Assembly (NCBI GenBank): GCA_964425135.1
Contig: CAYRKW010000019.1
Location: 1-49,392 of the forward strand
Reading direction: 5' to 3'
From: CAYLLD01 sp964425135
Lineage (GTDB): Bacteria; Pseudomonadota; Alphaproteobacteria; Rhodobacterales; Rhodobacteraceae
DNA: 49,392 bases
Within the stretch, counting starts at the first letter, position 1; each line of letters starts with the position of its first letter. The notes beneath the pieces are model-generated. The model ran no database searches, was not told where the DNA came from, and saw only the letters and a program-made list of their open reading frames with translations. Positions 33,909 through 42,484 of this stretch are shown here, in pieces. The translations under genes and the position numbers were made by a program.

Positions 33909-34664
33909 CTAGGTCAGTCGCCGGGAGCCGACAAGGTATTCGGTGTTACCGTCACCGCCTTTGATGGGGCTTTCGATGAGGCCCAGGATGTCCCAGCCGC
34001 TTTGCTCCAAGAACGTTGAGATATTCGCGCAAGCGCATCGAATGGCTTGGGTGTCTCGCACGATGCCGCCTTTGCCGATATGCGCTTTTCCAACTTCAAA
34101 TTGCGGTTTAATGAGCGCGATGAGATGGGCATTTTCTGCGGCGAGCATAAGCGGCGTCGGCAGGGCTTTGAGCAGGGATATAAACGACAGATCGCTGACG
34201 ATGAGGTCCACGACTTGCAGGCCCAGTTGATCCAAATCCCGCACATTGGTGCGCTCCAGCACCTGCACGCGCGGATCCGTGCGCAAGCTGTCCTCAAGCT
34301 GATCATGCCCTACATCCACGGCGATGACCTTGTTGGCGTTTCGGGAGAGCAGCACTTGGGTGAACCCGCCTGTTGAGGCACCCAGGTCCAGGGCGGTTTT
34401 GCCGCTCGCATCGATCTCGAAGGCATCAAGCGCGGCGACGAGTTTGAGTGCGGCGCGAGAGACCCAAGGGATGGGGTTGTGTGTCATCTGGATGATGTCG
34501 GCCTCTGATACGCTGTGGGACGCTTTACGCGTCACCGCGCCATTAACCGTCACCGCGCCCTCGCCGATGAGCATCTGGGCCCGAGACCGGGTTTTCGCCA
34601 AACCAAGCGCGACCAAGTGTTTATCCAGTCGTTGCGGCACGAAAGTCCTCACGCAGGGTGTCAC
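33909..34664 (-). CDS. tlyA: TlyA family rRNA methyltransferase/putative hemolysin
   Basis: S4 RNA-binding domain at residues 12-70 (RLDKHLVALGLAKTRSRAQMLIGEGAVTVNG) followed by an FtsJ-like methyltransferase domain (ALDLGASTGGFTQVLL; DLIVSDLSFISL). TlyA enzymes 2'-O-methylate rRNA. The 251 residues are normal. The start is a GTG at 34664; a second in-frame GTG at 34652 is possible. It converges with aroC, four bases apart. Confidence 0.92.
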   Translation of the reverse strand: MTPCVRTFVPQRLDKHLVALGLAKTRSRAQMLIGEGAVTVNGAVTRKASHSVSEADIIQMTHNPIPWVSRAALKLVAALDAFEIDASGKTALDLGASTGGFTQVLLSRNANKVIAVDVGHDQLEDSLRTDPRVQVLERTNVRDLDQLGLQVVDLIVSDLSFISLLKALPTPLMLAAENAHLIALIKPQFEVGKAHIGKGGIVRDTQAIRCACANISTFLEQSGWDILGLIESPIKGGDGNTEYLVGSRRLT

Positions 34665-34680
34665 GGAAGTGTCACTTGCA

Positions 34681-34696
34681 TGTGATTGAAATCACA
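34681..34696. promoter_or_regulatory. CRP-like palindromic operator
   Basis: Perfect palindrome TGTGATTGAAATCACA, which fits TGTGA-N6-TCACA, the half-site pattern of CRP-family regulators. It lies between divergent tlyA and the 70-residue gene, about 60 bases upstream of the latter. Confidence 0.65.
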
Positions 34697-34700
34697 GAAT

Positions 34701-34720
34701 TAGTACATACATATGCACTA
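34701..34720. promoter_or_regulatory. Second palindrome, 20 bp
   Basis: TAGTACATACATATGCACTA pairs at 8 of 10 positions about its centre. It starts four bases after the CRP-like site and 36 bases before the 70-residue gene, the position of an operator overlapping a promoter. Regulator unknown. Confidence 0.5.
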
Positions 34721-34755
34721 ACCACAAACTGTAGTTGAAATCGAGAGGTGATCCC

Positions 34756-34968
34756 ATGGCCAAACGCGCAGCAGAAGAGCTCGTCTCCGTCAAGGCTCGA
34801 CTTGAAATGGCAAAGCGACAGGCAGAGCTTGCCTTGCAGCAAATATCTGCCTCGGAACCGCGCCAGACGTCGATCCCGGTGCTGGAAAATCTCGCCCGCG
34901 ATCTTGAGAAAATGGCAACTTCGGTACGCTCAACAACCGATCATATTGCAGCACCGCGGATTCACTAA
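34756..34968 (+). CDS. Small hypothetical protein, 70 residues
   Basis: Unrecognised cytoplasmic protein. It is predicted helical, Lys/Arg/Glu/Ala-rich (AAEELVSVKARLEMAKRQAELALQQISA), probably a short coiled coil, with a less structured tail. No signal peptide or membrane segment. The ATG at 34756 has GAGAGGTG five bases upstream; an open frame from 34735 overlaps that Shine-Dalgarno sequence. Two palindromes lie just upstream, so it may be regulated. The stop is six bases from the convergent ABC gene. Confidence 0.7.
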   Translation: MAKRAAEELVSVKARLEMAKRQAELALQQISASEPRQTSIPVLENLARDLEKMATSVRSTTDHIAAPRIH

Positions 34969-34974
34969 GGGCGC

Positions 34975-36804
34975 TTACTCAGCGGCTTCAAGACCCAGAA
35001 ATCCGCCGGATTGGCGGGTCCAGAACTCTGAATAGAGACCGTTTTGCGCAAGAAGCTCGTCGTGACTGCCCTCTTCAACCACGCGGCCCTCATTTAGCAC
35101 CAGAATGCGGTCCATGCGCGCGATCGTGGACAAACGATGCGCGATGGCGATGACGGTTTTGCCTTCCATCAGCGAATAGAGTGTTTTCTGGATCTCTGCC
35201 TCAACCTCGCTATCAAGCGCGGACGTTGCCTCATCCAACACCAACACGGGCGCGTCTTTGAGGATCGCGCGGGCCAGCGCAATGCGTTGGCGCTGACCCC
35301 CCGATAGCTTTACCCCGCGCTCGCCCAGATGTGCATCGTAACCGGTGCGGCCTTTGAAATCTTCCAGTGCTTTGATGAACTCATGCGCTTCGGCCAGCCT
35401 TGCCGCTTCCATCACTTGCGTATCGCTCGCCTCAGGATTGCCGTAGCGGATGTTTTCCATCGCGGAGCGGTTGAACATGGCGGTGTCTTGCGTGACCATG
35501 CTGATCTGCTGTCGTAGCCCGTCCTGCGTTAACTCTGATATATCGACACCATCGAGGGTGATGCGGCCGGCTTCGATGTCATAGAGGCGCAGCAGGAGTG
35601 AAACAGCTGTGGTTTTGCCAGCGCCAGAGCGCCCAACCAGTCCAATCTTCTCGCCAGGCGCTAATGTAAGGTTGAAATTTTCAAGTCCGATCCCCTTGCG
35701 CCCATAACCGAAGGTCACATCATAAAACGCAATCTCACCTGTTGCGCGCTGAGGCGTATGCGCGTTCTTGGAATCCACAATGGCATGATCGACGGCCAAT
35801 GTGTGCATGCCGTCTTCGACCTCGCCTATGTTCGAAAAGATACCCAGTGCGGTGAAGGCAACCCAGCCCGACATTTGTGACAGACGCGTCGCAATAAGGC
35901 CGGCGGCGGCAATGTCACCAACGCTGGCCTGTCCATTGGTCCAGAGCCAAAGTGCGCCGCCAATCATCAGCACTGGTAGCGTGCCTGCAAGCGTCATCAA
36001 TGTATAGCGGAACCAGACGCTTAGCTGGCCCCAGTGAACCGCAGTTTCACGGAAGCGGGACAGTGCGTCCAAAGCGGCGCTATCTTCATGTTTTGCATGG
36101 GCGAATAGCTTCACAGTGGGTATGTTCGTGATGGTATCGACTACCTGCCCTGTGACCATTGCACGGGCAGCGGCACGGGCTTTGGAGCGTTTTCGAATGC
36201 GCGGCAGAAACCAGTAGATATGGCTGAAATATGCGGTGACCCAGATCAGCAAGAAGACGGCGAGGATGGGGTGTATTGTGCCAACGAGCGCCAGCGCGCC
36301 CAGAACGGAGGCGACGGCAAAACCGCCGACATTCATCGTTTCCATGACGATATCGGTGAGGGCGCGGGCGGTCTGCTGCTGTTTTTGTGCGATACGCCCG
36401 GCAAAGTCGTCATCGAAGAAGCTGAGCGCTTGGCCGAGTGTGTGGCGGTGCAGGCGCGATAGGATCATCGGGAAGATGTTTGGCGCGATGCCGAGCGACT
36501 GAAACCCGGAGCTTAGGCCCATGAAACCGGGCCGCACCGCAACGAAGAAGAAGATCAGGGCGGCGAAGAGTAACCAGTTGTTTGCAAACAGGTTTTCAGC
36601 GCCATGCGCGATGGTGAAATCAATGATCCAGCCCAAGATAAAGGCGGCTGAAACTTCGAGCAACCCGACAGTTACGGAGATGACGAGGGATGTGAAAATG
36701 ACTGGCAGCGCACCACGAAGGGCCCAGCGGATGAAGCGGTATAGCGTTTTGGGCGGCGGGCCATCCGCCGGGGAAAATCCATCAATAAGTGCGGAGAAAC
36801 GCAT
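34975..36804 (-). CDS. ABC exporter, fused permease-ATPase (copy 1)
   Basis: Half-transporter of the MsbA/multidrug exporter type, 609 residues. Six membrane helices in residues 30-330, then an ATP-binding domain: Walker A GRSGAGKT at 391-398, signature LSGGQRQRIALARA, Walker B VLVLDEATSALDSE and the H-loop IAIAHRLSTIARMD. It is clearly paralogous to the exporter at 37143; both end GLYxxFWxRQSGGFLGL. The two may act as a heterodimer, but both have intact catalytic motifs. Substrate unknown. ATG 36804 is preferred over a TTG at 36813. Confidence 0.92.
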   Translation of the reverse strand: MRFSALIDGFSPADGPPPKTLYRFIRWALRGALPVIFTSLVISVTVGLLEVSAAFILGWIIDFTIAHGAENLFANNWLLFAALIFFFVAVRPGFMGLSSGFQSLGIAPNIFPMILSRLHRHTLGQALSFFDDDFAGRIAQKQQQTARALTDIVMETMNVGGFAVASVLGALALVGTIHPILAVFLLIWVTAYFSHIYWFLPRIRKRSKARAAARAMVTGQVVDTITNIPTVKLFAHAKHEDSAALDALSRFRETAVHWGQLSVWFRYTLMTLAGTLPVLMIGGALWLWTNGQASVGDIAAAGLIATRLSQMSGWVAFTALGIFSNIGEVEDGMHTLAVDHAIVDSKNAHTPQRATGEIAFYDVTFGYGRKGIGLENFNLTLAPGEKIGLVGRSGAGKTTAVSLLLRLYDIEAGRITLDGVDISELTQDGLRQQISMVTQDTAMFNRSAMENIRYGNPEASDTQVMEAARLAEAHEFIKALEDFKGRTGYDAHLGERGVKLSGGQRQRIALARAILKDAPVLVLDEATSALDSEVEAEIQKTLYSLMEGKTVIAIAHRLSTIARMDRILVLNEGRVVEEGSHDELLAQNGLYSEFWTRQSGGFLGLEAAE

Positions 36805-36929
36805 TCGGTTCAAACCTCTTAGGGTTCAAGTTAATCTGTTACGGCTGGTCTGCAAGACGGTGCAGATCACGAGTTGTTGCAGGCCGCGCGCTGCGGTTAA
36901 CTTTTGGACGCGAAATTCCCTTTGAAGGT

Positions 36930-36973
36930 ATGCGCATCCGATGCACACTTGATACACAATCTATGCACAGTGC
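36930..36973 (+). repeat. Array of four 11-bp direct repeats (array 3)
   Basis: Units ATGCGCATCCG, ATGCACACTTG, ATACACAATCT and ATGCACAGTGC start at 36930, 36941, 36952 and 36963, in the same 11-base register as arrays 1 and 2; the third unit is identical to one in array 1. It lies in the 338-base gap between the two ABC exporter genes, which otherwise holds only the hairpin at 37039. Confidence 0.85.
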
Positions 36974-37038
36974 CTCTATTCTCCCAAATGTTAACGCGGT
37001 AAGGCGAAATTAATCAGTTCGGTTTTTTGCTTTGCGGA

Positions 37039-37058
37039 GCCCCCGCTTGCGCGGGGGC
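37039..37058. repeat. GC-rich hairpin between ABC genes
   Basis: Perfect 8-base stem GCCCCCGC/GCGGGGGC with a TTGC loop. It lies 85 bases downstream of the stop of the second ABC gene (minus strand). No T-run follows on the minus strand, so it is not a classic intrinsic terminator; it may be a dispersed palindromic repeat. Confidence 0.6.
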
Positions 37059-37142
37059 GGATTCCTTGTTTTCGTTCGGCACGAAGCCGTCGCTGCGCGC
37101 GACGGGCGGGATATTTCCAAACCAAAGAAGCGCGCTGCTGCC

Positions 37143-38981
37143 CTACCCTGTTTTATCGAGGCCCAGAAAGCCGCCCGATTGCCGCGCCCAGAAACCGGCG
37201 TAGAGGCCGTTGCGCGCAAGAAGCGCATCATGTGTACCTTCCTCGAAGATTTTACCATCTTCCAACACGATGATCCGATCCATGCGGGCGATGGTCGACA
37301 GGCGGTGGGCGATGGCGATCACGGTTTTGCCTTCCATCACGCTGTAGAGCGTTTTCTGGATAGCGGCCTCGACTTCGCTATCGAGGGCTGAGGTTGCCTC
37401 GTCGAGCACAAGGATTGGTGCGTTTTTCAAGATGACACGCGCAATTCCGATCCGCTGGCGCTGACCGCCTGAGAGCTTCACGCCGCGCTCACCGACATGT
37501 GCGGTGTAGCCGCGCCGTCCCTTGGGGTCTTCGAGATCGAGAATGAACTCATGGGCTTCGGCGCGTTTGGCTGCGGTGATCATTGCCTCTTCGCTGGCAT
37601 CGGGCCGACCGTAGAGGATGTTTGCGCGCACGGAGCGGTGCAGAAGTGAGCTGTCCTGCGTGACCATACCGATCTGTGCGCGGAGGCTTTCCTGCGTGAC
37701 ATTGCTGACGTTGTGCCCATCGATCAGGATCCGGCCCTGTTCGGCGTCGAAGAACCGCAGCATGAGATTGACCAGCGAGGATTTGCCCGCGCCGGAGCGC
37801 CCTACCAGACCGACTTTCTCGCCTGGTTTGATCACCAGATTAAGACCGTTGAGACCACCCTGATCGCGTCCATAGTGGTGGGTGACGTTTTCGAAGACGA
37901 TCTCGCCTTGGGTGATGTGCAAGGTTTTGGCGTCTGGTTCATCGGTGATGGCGTGGGCGACGGCGACGCTTTCCAAACCCTCTTTGATGGTTCCGGCCTC
38001 TTCGAACAATTCGATGGTGACCCACATGATCCATGCGCTCATGCCATTAAGGCGCACCACCAGCGCAGAGACGGCTGCAACCTCACCGATGGTCATGCTA
38101 CCAGCGGTCCAGAAATAGACGGCTGTGCCCAGAACGCCGACGAGCAGAATGCCGTTGATGACGGTTTGCCAGAACATCATGCCGGTCATCACGCGCAAGA
38201 AGCGCATGAAGCGCAGGCGATGGCGTTTCATTGCGTTGCGGGCGTAGGCTTCTTCGCGCTTGCCGTCGGCGAAGAGTTTTACGCTTTCGATATTTGCGTA
38301 GGCGTCGACGATGCGGCCCGTGACGAGAGAGCGGGCGTTGCTCCATTTCTCCGAGTATTTGGCGATGCGCCTTGCGGTGACATAGGTGTAGCTGACGAAG
38401 ATAACGAGCCAGATCAGCAGGGGCACCCATAGACGGACGTCGGCTTGCGCCATGAGGAGCGCTGCGCCAATGATATAAGCGATGCAGTACCAGACGGCCT
38501 CAAACGCCATGTAGGTCGTCGACTCGACTGCGCCACCAAGTTGCATCACGCGGTTGGAGAGCCGACCCGCGAAGTCGTTCTGGAAGAATGTCGAAGATTG
38601 GCCCAGCATGTGTTTATGCGCCCGCCAGCGGACCTGATCTTGCATGTTGCCTGCGACCGACTGATCCAAGAGCAGGCGTTGCAGCGTCACGAAACACGGG
38701 CGCAGGAACAGGATGAAGATCACCAGAACGGTCATCTCCAGCGCGTGCTGTGACCAGAAGTTTTCGGCGCCGGACGCGGTCATCAGATCGATGATGCGGC
38801 CGGTATAGAAGATCAGGCCGGTTTCCATCAGCGCAACAATGAGCCCGCTTATGAGAAGCCATGGCACGATCCGCCGGAACGGGGCCATTTGCGTGCGCAA
38901 ATAGGCCCAGTAGCTCTTGGGCGGTGTTTCATGTGGCGCTTCGGCAAAAGGGTCCACGAGATTTTCAAAGAACCGAAACAT
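37143..38981 (-). CDS. ABC exporter, fused permease-ATPase (copy 2)
   Basis: A 612-residue half-transporter with the same layout as its neighbour: six helices, then Walker A GRSGAGKSS, signature LSGGQRQRIGIARV, Walker B ILVLDEATSALDSE and IAIAHRLSTIARMD. The ATG at 38981 follows AAGGAG by seven bases. The permease half is more divergent from copy 1 than the ATPase half. It lies 338 bases upstream of copy 1 on the same strand. Tandem duplication followed by divergence is likely; substrate unknown. Confidence 0.93.
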   Translation of the reverse strand: MFRFFENLVDPFAEAPHETPPKSYWAYLRTQMAPFRRIVPWLLISGLIVALMETGLIFYTGRIIDLMTASGAENFWSQHALEMTVLVIFILFLRPCFVTLQRLLLDQSVAGNMQDQVRWRAHKHMLGQSSTFFQNDFAGRLSNRVMQLGGAVESTTYMAFEAVWYCIAYIIGAALLMAQADVRLWVPLLIWLVIFVSYTYVTARRIAKYSEKWSNARSLVTGRIVDAYANIESVKLFADGKREEAYARNAMKRHRLRFMRFLRVMTGMMFWQTVINGILLVGVLGTAVYFWTAGSMTIGEVAAVSALVVRLNGMSAWIMWVTIELFEEAGTIKEGLESVAVAHAITDEPDAKTLHITQGEIVFENVTHHYGRDQGGLNGLNLVIKPGEKVGLVGRSGAGKSSLVNLMLRFFDAEQGRILIDGHNVSNVTQESLRAQIGMVTQDSSLLHRSVRANILYGRPDASEEAMITAAKRAEAHEFILDLEDPKGRRGYTAHVGERGVKLSGGQRQRIGIARVILKNAPILVLDEATSALDSEVEAAIQKTLYSVMEGKTVIAIAHRLSTIARMDRIIVLEDGKIFEEGTHDALLARNGLYAGFWARQSGGFLGLDKTG

Positions 38982-39004
38982 TGTCTGGCTCCTTCATTAT
39001 TGTA

Positions 39005-39208
39005 TCAGCGCGTGCGCTTTCCTTTGGCGGGTGCGCTTTGTGTTGGAATATCGAAGTGCAGGCCGGCTTGGGCGAACACGCGATCAAACTGCTGGCGGGT
39101 GTTGACCGGCAGGGCGGGTTTCACCGCAGTCTCACGTTTGGGTGGCAGATAAACGACGAAGACACGGCGACCGCCCGGCAGGGCAAACCTGAACAAACTT
39201 CTAACCAT
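39005..39208 (-). CDS. Possible small protein, 67 residues
   Basis: An open frame on the same strand and 23 bases upstream of the second ABC exporter, so it could share its transcript. The product is basic, with a hydrophobic stretch (RRVFVVYLPP) and a Lys/Arg-rich tail; no family recognised. An AGGA sequence nine bases before ATG is a weak ribosome-binding site. It may equally be a chance frame in the exporter's leader. Confidence 0.33.
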   Translation of the reverse strand: MVRSLFRFALPGGRRVFVVYLPPKRETAVKPALPVNTRQQFDRVFAQAGLHFDIPTQSAPAKGKRTR

Positions 39209-39396
39209 TCTGAAAAATCCTAAGAAAAGGTATCGGGTATTCGACTGTCGGGGCCAGCTATCTGGCCACGTGCAAACAGGACCAGCGCTTTAGGCGGTGA
39301 TAAAAAATCCTGTAAGATGCATCGAATGCCCTCCTTCTCATTTAGGCGTGACGGGTGATTACATGACAGAATGTCGCATGTCACGGAATTTTTTCG

Positions 39397-40542
39397 TCAA
39401 TCGTCCAGAAATCGATTTGCCTGTGCAATCAGGGCGTCTTTGGGTGTTTGAAAATTTGAGGTGATCCATGTCTCTTCCAGCGCCTTGAGCGCCTGCCCCA
39501 GTTTTGGGCCCGGATGGAAGGGAGGCATAAGATCAGCGGCGCTGACCGGAAGGGTCTGGGAGGCGCCATGGGCTGCCTGCTGCTTATCCGGCGTTTGGCC
39601 GTTCAGCAGCGCGGCATCGAGCGCCGCCCGCTCCCCGAAGCGGTAGGCGGACTGGGCGATGGGCGCTGAGGCCGCCTGAGCGCGTGTGATGGCCGTCAGG
39701 GCCTTTTGCGCCTTGTTGGGCAGCCTGAGCCTGCTGTGATCGCTGCTAAGGGCCGAGAGGCGGCGTATCCAGCGCGGGGCATGGTCGGCCTCAATGGTGA
39801 GCAACTGGTCGAGTGATGCGGTGTCAGCGTTGGGGAGCACATGCGCCAGAACACCAGTTGTGGTCATTCGGGTTATCGCAGGTCCGGGGTTGGGCGCGCC
39901 CAGAAGGCGCTGCATCTCGGCAGTGATGCGTTCGGCGCTCAGGCTGTCGATGGTTGCGGCAAGCTCCTGGCACGCGCTCAGGGCCGTTGCGTCGGGATGG
40001 GCGTCGGCGCCATCGATGGTTGCGAGGAAGCGGAAGTAGCGCAGGATGCGCAGTGCGTCCTCGCGAATGCGCAGGCGTGCATCGCCGATGAAGCGGATGC
40101 GGCGCGCCTCAATATCCGGCAGGCCCCCGACAGGATCGACGACCGTACCATCGCGGCACGCGTAGAGCCCGTTGATGGTGAAGTCACGCCGTGCCGCATC
40201 TGTTTCGAGATCATCGGCAAACTCGATCACGGCGCGTCGCCCGTCGGTTTCGATGTCTTTGCGGAAGGTGGTGACCTCAAAAGCCTGATCGCCAGCGACA
40301 AGAGTTATGGTGCCGTGGTCGATGCCCGTGGGTATGGCTTTCAGACCTGCGTTCTGCGCCAGCGCGATGATCTGATCAGGCCGGGCGTTGGTGGCGAAAT
40401 CCACATCCGACACATCGCGGCCCAGCAGATCATCGCGCACCGCGCCACCGACGGCGTAGATCAGATAGTCGCGGCTCTCAAAACTCTCGTAGACCAGTTG
40501 CACTGGCGTGCTGTCGAGCCACTCGCCCCAAACGCTGCTCAT
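39397..40542 (-). CDS. cca: CCA-adding enzyme / poly(A) polymerase family nucleotidyltransferase
   Basis: Class II nucleotidyltransferase that adds or repairs the 3' CCA of tRNA. Residues 29-50 hold the active-site YAVGGAVRDDLLGRDVSDVDFA (GG, RD and DxD at 46-48), followed by RRDFTINGLY and EDALRILRYFRF. The 381 residues are typical of the alphaproteobacterial form. It overlaps the upstream Nudix gene by four bases. Confidence 0.92.
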   Translation of the reverse strand: MSSVWGEWLDSTPVQLVYESFESRDYLIYAVGGAVRDDLLGRDVSDVDFATNARPDQIIALAQNAGLKAIPTGIDHGTITLVAGDQAFEVTTFRKDIETDGRRAVIEFADDLETDAARRDFTINGLYACRDGTVVDPVGGLPDIEARRIRFIGDARLRIREDALRILRYFRFLATIDGADAHPDATALSACQELAATIDSLSAERITAEMQRLLGAPNPGPAITRMTTTGVLAHVLPNADTASLDQLLTIEADHAPRWIRRLSALSSDHSRLRLPNKAQKALTAITRAQAASAPIAQSAYRFGERAALDAALLNGQTPDKQQAAHGASQTLPVSAADLMPPFHPGPKLGQALKALEETWITSNFQTPKDALIAQANRFLDD

Positions 40543-41021
40543 GCGGATTGCGCCCAGAGCTGTTGCAGGCTGACGATGATGCGGGCGGTTGCGCCCCAGA
40601 TGTAGAACGGGCCGTAGGGCATGGTATAGTAGCTGCGCTTGTGTCCTTGCCAGACGCGGCTCTCGATCCGGGTGTTGGCGGCGTTCATGAGGAAGAGGAG
40701 TGGGACTTCGAACACGGTCTCGACTTCGCCCTGCTGGGGTATGAAATCAGCCTGTGGATCGATGACGCCAAGAACCGGTATGACTTCAAATCCGGTGACG
40801 GTTTTATGCGGGCTGGTTTTGCCGATGATGGTCACGGTATCCGGCGCGATGCCAATCTCTTCGTGGGTTTCTCGCAGGGCGGTGGAAATCGAGGTTGGGT
40901 CGTCTGTGTCCATTTTGCCACCGGGAAAGGCAACCTGTCCCGGGTGGTGGCGCAAGTGGGCGGTGCGCTTGGTCAAAACCACATTCAGGCTTGTTTTGCG
41001 CTGAACAATGGGGATGAGCAC
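40539..41021 (-). CDS. CoA pyrophosphatase-type Nudix hydrolase (5' end uncertain)
   Basis: Nudix hydrolase of the NudL/YeaB type, which cleaves coenzyme A and its thioesters. The CoA-family motif LTKRTAHLRHHPGQVAFPGG precedes the Nudix box GGKMDTDDPTSISTALRETHEEIGI. The first standard start is GTG at 41021, but it cuts inside the conserved PAAVLIPIV strand. The frame stays open to a stop at 41211-41213, reading a family-like N-terminus (SSDFDLNADGTRFAPKSYAPAAV). The only well-placed Shine-Dalgarno sequence, AGGGGA, lies six bases before ATC at 41175-41177, giving 212 residues. It is coupled to the cca gene. Confidence 0.85.
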   Translation of the reverse strand: MLIPIVQRKTSLNVVLTKRTAHLRHHPGQVAFPGGKMDTDDPTSISTALRETHEEIGIAPDTVTIIGKTSPHKTVTGFEVIPVLGVIDPQADFIPQQGEVETVFEVPLLFLMNAANTRIESRVWQGHKRSYYTMPYGPFYIWGATARIIVSLQQLWAQSA

Positions 41022-41263
41022 GGCTGCAGGAGCATAGGATTTGGGTGCAAACCGCGTACCATCTGCGTTGAGATCGAAGTCGGATGATGCCTGCTGCGAC
41101 CCAAGCGCAACAACGCGCTTCAGGCGCTGAATGCTGCGGGCAGGCTCGTTCAGGTTATCGGCGGTGTTGAAATTGATTGAACTTCCCCTGTCAGCAACAA
41201 ATCGCGCATCCTAAAGATCAGCCTAATTTAAGGCTTTTGCAATCGCTTTGTCGGAGGGAGGTG

Positions 41264-41295
41264 ATGGCGCGCTCCGGGGTGCTAGAGCGCGCCAT
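41264..41295. repeat. Perfect 11-bp inverted repeat
   Basis: Arms ATGGCGCGCTC (41264-41274) and GAGCGCGCCAT (41285-41295), with a 10-base loop. It lies in the gap between the Nudix gene and hslO (about 41178-41444), which otherwise has no convincing gene; a plus-strand open frame crosses it but has no clear start signal or recognised family. There is no T-run, so a structural RNA, a dispersed palindrome or an operator are all possible. Confidence 0.65.
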
Positions 41296-41444
41296 GAGGC
41301 GCATACACAAAGGCCGGTGTACCAAGATCAGCCCTCTCGCCCCAGCTGCGTTAACAGCATGCAGAATTAGTGCAATTTTTAGACTGTTCTGCCAAGCGCC
41401 TGTGATATTTTACGTGATAAATGTGTTATTATTTTGCATCAGCA

Positions 41445-42404
41445 CTAGATATTGTTGCCAAAATCATAGTGTGCACCACAAAACTTGCAATCTGCAGTGA
41501 CGGTCCCGTCTTCATGGCGCAGTTTGTCCATGTCTGCTGCAGCATAGGTGCGCAGTGTTGCTTCAAATTTCTCGGCTGAACATGAACAGCCGAACTCAAT
41601 TGGCTGCGAATCGAACACACGCGGGGTCTCTTCGTGGAACAATCTGTGCAGCAAATCGCTTGTTCCAACGTGCGGTCCGATGAGCTCGGTGAGCTCAGTG
41701 GTGTTCAAAAGCAACACTGTTCTGTTCCAGTCCTCTGCATCGTCGCCGTCGAGCACATCGCTTGCGTCCAAAAGCCCGTCTGCAGGCGCAATTGCGCCTG
41801 ATTGTGCCGCCTCACCGGGCTTGGCGAGATGCTGCACCATGATCCCACCAGCGCGCCATGCCTCTGCCTCACCAGCTTGGGTGCTGAGTGCTGCGCCCAG
41901 CACGAATTGCGTGGGCAGTTGCTCGGATTGCGCGAAGTAGGTTGAGGCGCAGGCAGCGAGCGATCCGCCGGTCAAGGGCGTGATGCCTTGATAAGGCTGC
42001 ATGTCCGGGCCTTGGTCGATGATGATGCCAAACACGCCATCGCCCAAATCAGCAAAGGGATCGTCCGAGGTCTGATAATTCTCGTCATAGGCGGCATAGG
42101 CGCGGATCTGGGCTATGTCGCCTTCATCACCGGGGGCGAAGTAGTCGGTTGCGATCAGGCGCACAGGACCATTGCCGCGAATTTGCAGGCTTAGCTTCCA
42201 GCGCAGTTTGATGGTTTGACCCACCAGCGCCGTCAGGAGCACCGCATCGGCGATCAGCGCTTGCACAGGCGCCGGGTAGCTGTGCTGGGACAATATCCGG
42301 TCGATGGTCTTATCAAGGCGCACAACGCGGCCACGCACGCTGGTACGGTCGAGTTGGAACGGCAGGACCATATCGTCCCATGCGAGTTTTGATGCTGTTG
42401 TCAT
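41445..42404 (-). CDS. hslO: Redox-regulated chaperone Hsp33
   Basis: Holdase activated by oxidation and unfolding. From ATG 42404 (MTTASKLAWDDMVLPFQLDRTSVRGR) it has 319 residues. The zinc-binding cysteines that act as the redox switch are at the C-terminus: CSC in EFGCSCSAEKF and CKFC in DCKFCGAHYDF. A longer open frame reaches 42509 but overlaps the divergent Nudix gene and has no family match. Confidence 0.95.
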   Translation of the reverse strand: MTTASKLAWDDMVLPFQLDRTSVRGRVVRLDKTIDRILSQHSYPAPVQALIADAVLLTALVGQTIKLRWKLSLQIRGNGPVRLIATDYFAPGDEGDIAQIRAYAAYDENYQTSDDPFADLGDGVFGIIIDQGPDMQPYQGITPLTGGSLAACASTYFAQSEQLPTQFVLGAALSTQAGEAEAWRAGGIMVQHLAKPGEAAQSGAIAPADGLLDASDVLDGDDAEDWNRTVLLLNTTELTELIGPHVGTSDLLHRLFHEETPRVFDSQPIEFGCSCSAEKFEATLRTYAAADMDKLRHEDGTVTADCKFCGAHYDFGNNI

Positions 42405-42484
42405 TTGCGTGTGGTTCCGTGGCTTGGCATCGGCGGTGAACTGCGCCACATAAGCACTGTTCAATGTGATTGGAAGAGCCAGTG

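Noticed and set aside
37039..37058. Intrinsic terminator for the second ABC gene
   Set aside because: The hairpin is followed by A-rich rather than T-rich sequence on the transcribed strand.
41177..41500. A 107-codon plus-strand frame between the Nudix gene and hslO
   Set aside because: Cysteine-rich, without a ribosome-binding site, overlapping the 3' end of hslO antisense and containing the inverted repeat; not supported as a gene.
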